Source: Streptomyces sp. YIM 121038 | GTDB taxonomy: Bacteria > Actinomycetota > Actinomycetes > Streptomycetales > Streptomycetaceae | Assembly (NCBI RefSeq): GCF_006088715.1 | Contig: NZ_CP030771.1 | Location: forward strand, 3,100,001 to 3,164,000 | Direction: 5' to 3' | DNA: 64,000 nt | Shown here: piece after piece, positions 61,364 to 64,000 of the stretch | Position numbering within the stretch: the first letter of the stretch is position 1 | How the letters are laid out: the number at the start of each line of letters is the position of its first letter | The notes under the pieces: generated by a model | Told to the model about the DNA's origin: nothing | The model's input: the letters and a program-made list of their open reading frames with translations, nothing else | Databases searched by the model: none | Program-made: the position numbers and the translations under genes

Positions 61364-62992
61364 GTGATCACTGTGGGACGGCTGCGTCTGGGCCCTCTGC
61401 TGAGATACGTGGACGGGCGGACCGCGACCGTGTGGGTCGAGGCCGACCGGCCCTGCACCGCCGAGGTGCGGTGCGCGGACGGCGCGGGCGGCTCGGCCCG
61501 CACGTTCCAGATCGCCGGGCACCACTACGCGCTCGTCCCGGTGACCGGACTGCGCCCCGGCACGGAGACCGCGTACGAGGTGACGCTCGACGGGGACGCC
61601 GTCTGGCCGCTGCCCGAGAGCCCGTTCCCGCCGAGCACCCTGCGGACGCCGCCCGACGACCGGGAGGCCGTCCGCGTCACCTTCGGCTCCTGCCGCTGGG
61701 CCGCGCCGCCCGCCGGTGAGCACGACCCCGTCGGCCCGGACGCCCTGGACGCCCTCGCCGCGCGCATCGCCGCCGACCCGGCCGCCGAGCGCCCGGACGT
61801 CCTGCTGCTCCTCGGCGACCAGGTGTACGCGGACGAGGTCTCCGACGCCACGCGCCGCTGGCTCGCCGCCCGCCGCGACCTGTCCGAGCCCCCGGGCGAC
61901 CAGGTCGCGGACTATGAGGAGTACACCCACCTCTACTACGAGTCCTGGCTCGACCCCGAGGTGCGCTGGCTGCTCTCCACCGTGCCGAGCTGCATGGTCT
62001 TCGACGACCACGACGTCATCGACGACTGGAACACCAGCGCCTCCTGGCTCGCCGACATGCGGGCCACCCCCTGGTGGGGCGAGCGCGTCCGCAGCGGCCT
62101 GATGTCGTACTGGGTGTACCAGCACCTGGGCAATCTGCCGCCCGCCGAACTCGACCGCGACGAGCTGTACGCGGCGGTGCGCGCGACGCCCGACGGCACG
62201 GACGCGCTGAGCGCCTTCGCGGCCCGCGCCGACGCCGACCCCGGGGCCGTCCGCTGGAGCTACCGCCGCGACTTCGGGGGCGTGCGCCTGCTCATGGTCG
62301 ACACCCGCGCCGCCCGCGTCCTCGACGAGGACCGGCGGGCCATGCTCGACGCCGACGAAGCACGCTGGCTGCGCGAGCAGGCCCTCGACGGAACGTACGA
62401 CCACCTCCTGATCGGCACCTCCCTGCCCTGGCTGCTCCCCCACCTCATCCACGACGCCGAGGGGTGGAACGCCGCGCTGTGCCGGGGCGAGCGCGGCGCC
62501 CGCTGGGCCCGCTTCGGCGAGGACCTGCGGCGGCGCGCGGACCTGGAGCACTGGGCGGCGTTCCCCGCCTCCTTCGCCGCGCTCACCGATCTGATAGCCG
62601 AGGCGGGCACCGGCCCGGACGCCCCCGCGACCGTCCTCGTCCTGTCCGGCGACGTCCACCACGCCTACGTCGCCGAGCCCGCCTGGCCACGGGGCCCGGC
62701 ACCCGCCGCGCGGGTCCTGCAGCTCACCTGCTCGCCCGTGCACAACTCCATTCCCGCCTCGATACGCGTCGGCTTCCGCTTCGGCTGGAGCCGCGCGGGG
62801 CGCGCCCTCGGCCGGCTCTTCGCCCGCCACGGCAGGCTGCCCCGCACCGGGGTGAGCTGGCGCAGGACGGGCGGCCCCTGGTTCGGCAACCAGCTCATGA
62901 CCCTGACGATGCGGGGCCGCGCCGCGGAGCTCCGCCTGGAACAGGCCCGGCGGGCCGGGGGCCTGACGACCACGGCGACCCGGCGGCTCTGA
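61364..62992 (+). CDS. PhoD-like metallophosphatase (alkaline phosphatase D family)
   Basis: 542 residues from GTG 61364 (GTG 61373 also possible). The N-terminal fibronectin-like domain starts LRYVDGRTATVWVEADRP. The metallophosphatase core has VTFGSCRW, LLLLGDQVYADE, CMVFDDHDVIDDWN and VLVLSGDVHHAYVAEP. These are the PhoD metal ligands of the Ca/Fe type. Unlike classical PhoD there is no signal peptide, so it is probably cytoplasmic and its substrate is unknown. Confidence 0.9.
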   Translation: MITVGRLRLGPLLRYVDGRTATVWVEADRPCTAEVRCADGAGGSARTFQIAGHHYALVPVTGLRPGTETAYEVTLDGDAVWPLPESPFPPSTLRTPPDDREAVRVTFGSCRWAAPPAGEHDPVGPDALDALAARIAADPAAERPDVLLLLGDQVYADEVSDATRRWLAARRDLSEPPGDQVADYEEYTHLYYESWLDPEVRWLLSTVPSCMVFDDHDVIDDWNTSASWLADMRATPWWGERVRSGLMSYWVYQHLGNLPPAELDRDELYAAVRATPDGTDALSAFAARADADPGAVRWSYRRDFGGVRLLMVDTRAARVLDEDRRAMLDADEARWLREQALDGTYDHLLIGTSLPWLLPHLIHDAEGWNAALCRGERGARWARFGEDLRRRADLEHWAAFPASFAALTDLIAEAGTGPDAPATVLVLSGDVHHAYVAEPAWPRGPAPAARVLQLTCSPVHNSIPASIRVGFRFGWSRAGRALGRLFARHGRLPRTGVSWRRTGGPWFGNQLMTLTMRGRAAELRLEQARRAGGLTTTATRRL

Positions 62993-63113
62993 GCGGCTCC
63001 CAGTTTCGGGAAAGCGGCGGGCCCGGGGCGCGCCGCGAGGCATGATGCGGACGGTCCGCTTCCCCACGCACCACGACCGCCGCATCCGCCGTAACCGCAC
63101 AGGGAGCCCCCGT

Positions 63114-64000
63114 TTGTCCCTCGCACCCCTCACCCCCGCCCTGGCCGTCGTCGGGGCGGGACCCCGCGGCACCAGCGTCCTGGAACGCCTCTGCGCCTCG
63201 GCCGCCGAACTGCTCGCCCCGGGCACGCGGATCACCGTCCACATGGTCGACCCCGCGGCACCGGGCCCCGGCCGGGTCTGGCGCACCGACCAGGCGCCCG
63301 AGCTCCTGATGAACACCGTCGCCTCCCAGGTGACCCTGTTCACCGACGCGAGCGTCGACTGCGCGGGGCCGGTCAGACCGGGGCCGAGCCTGTACGAGTG
63401 GGCGGCGGACGGGCACATACCCGGGCTCGGCCCGGACGACTATCCGACGCGCGCCGCGTACGGCCGCTATCTGGAGTGGGTGTTCGCCCGGACCCTGCGC
63501 ACGGCCCCGGGCGCCGTCCGCGTCGTCACCCACGCGGCCCGCGCGACCCGGCTTTCCGAGACGGCCGACGGCCTCCAGGCCCTCGCGCTCGACGACTCCC
63601 GCACCCTGACCGGCCTGTCGGCCGTGGTGCTCGCCCAGGGCCATCTGCCCGCCGCCCCCGACGCCGCGCCGACCGGCCTCTCGGAGTACGCCGCCCGCCA
63701 CGGCCTGCGCCACGTGCGGCCCGCCAACCCCGCCGACGTCGACCTCTCCGCCCTCGCCCCCGGCGAGCGGGTGCTCCTGCGCGGGCTCGGCCTGAACTTC
63801 TTCGACCACGTGACGCTCCTGACCGAGGGCCGCGGCGGCCGCTTCGTCCGCGCCCCGGGCCGCCCGCCGCGCTACGTACCGTCGGGCAACGAGCCGCGCC
63901 TGTACGCCGGTTCGCGGCGCGGCGTGCCGTACCACGCGCGCGGCGACAACGCGAAGGGCCCCTACGGACGGCACGAGCCCGCCCTGCTCACCGCCGACGT
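63114..64000 (+). CDS. FAD/NAD(P)-binding protein, 3' end beyond the window
   Basis: TTG 63114 follows AGGGAG, and about 295 codons are present before the window ends. The dinucleotide loop ALAVVGAGPRGTSVLERL starts at residue 9. It then reads FAD-proximal segments typical of the NAD_binding_9 family (PELLMNTVASQVTLFTD, WAADGHIPGLGPDDYPTRAA, VVLAQGHLP, RGLGLNFFDHVTLLTEGRGG). It is presumably an oxidoreductase. It starts 121 bp after the PhoD-like gene. Confidence 0.85.
   Translation, partial: MSLAPLTPALAVVGAGPRGTSVLERLCASAAELLAPGTRITVHMVDPAAPGPGRVWRTDQAPELLMNTVASQVTLFTDASVDCAGPVRPGPSLYEWAADGHIPGLGPDDYPTRAAYGRYLEWVFARTLRTAPGAVRVVTHAARATRLSETADGLQALALDDSRTLTGLSAVVLAQGHLPAAPDAAPTGLSEYAARHGLRHVRPANPADVDLSALAPGERVLLRGLGLNFFDHVTLLTEGRGGRFVRAPGRPPRYVPSGNEPRLYAGSRRGVPYHARGDNAKGPYGRHEPALLTAD

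Overview
The window is about 72-75% G+C by eye, with strongly G/C-biased third codon positions, frequent GTG and TTG starts, and Streptomyces-type gene sets. These include DesK/DesR-like two-component genes, an AA10 chitin monooxygenase, large MFS families, SCO2322-like proteins and the dispersed intergenic repeat built around CCGGCGTTTGAGGACGAG. It reads as chromosomal DNA from a Streptomyces or close relative. No rRNA, tRNA, CRISPR array or replication origin was recognised.

The clearest theme is a scattered steroid (cholesterol-type) catabolic regulon. A KstR-type TetR repressor lies at 21948-22577. Palindromes fitting the published KstR operator TnnAACnnGTTnnA lie upstream of a MaoC hydratase (1638), an Ltp1-like thiolase (7337) and kstR itself (21674). 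One-mismatch versions lie between a FadA5 thiolase and a CYP125 P450 (45818, 45938). A [3Fe-4S] ferredoxin and aldehyde dehydrogenase, an LLM-class F420 oxidoreductase, a 3alpha-HSD-like SDR and an MBL hydrolase probably belong to the same network. A second, unassigned palindrome, CTGAYG-N3-CRTCAG, recurs six times, mostly at these same promoters.

Other left-half modules are a two-component system wrapped around an LPMO gene (1855-4569), MFS transporters, a methyltransferase and a cell-wall amidase. They also include a three-gene substrate-binding/vWA/membrane operon without an obvious described function (17110-13538), and a GT4-methyltransferase-toroid operon facing kstR.

From about 24.4 to 35.4 kb the sequence changes character: lower G+C, looser codon use and broken genes. 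It starts with an integrase remnant, a transposase remnant and a frameshifted HTH/TPR regulator. It then carries an intact, translationally coupled cassette: NodU-type carbamoyltransferase, 2OG-Fe(II) oxygenase, a 1227-residue HTH-STAND NTPase-FGE-like protein, and a membrane pentapeptide-repeat protein. A YCII protein and a convergent methyltransferase follow. This island is the best candidate for an undescribed system and appears to sit between steroid genes.

The right half holds a cobalamin-riboswitch-like leader driving two surface proteins plus a complete ECF transporter (37.6-43.5 kb), which I read as a vitamin B12 uptake system with a transcobalamin-like binding protein. After it come a secreted transglycosylase-like protein, the fadA5/cyp125 pair, two polytopic envelope proteins (one a GT87-PAP2 fusion) and an MHS transporter. 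Further right are a MhuD-like heme monooxygenase, an MFS-winged-helix fusion, a HAD phosphatase and a TMEM165-family gene behind a yybP-ykoY manganese riboswitch. The window ends with a secreted HNH nuclease, a PhoD-like phosphatase and a truncated FAD/NAD(P)-binding protein.
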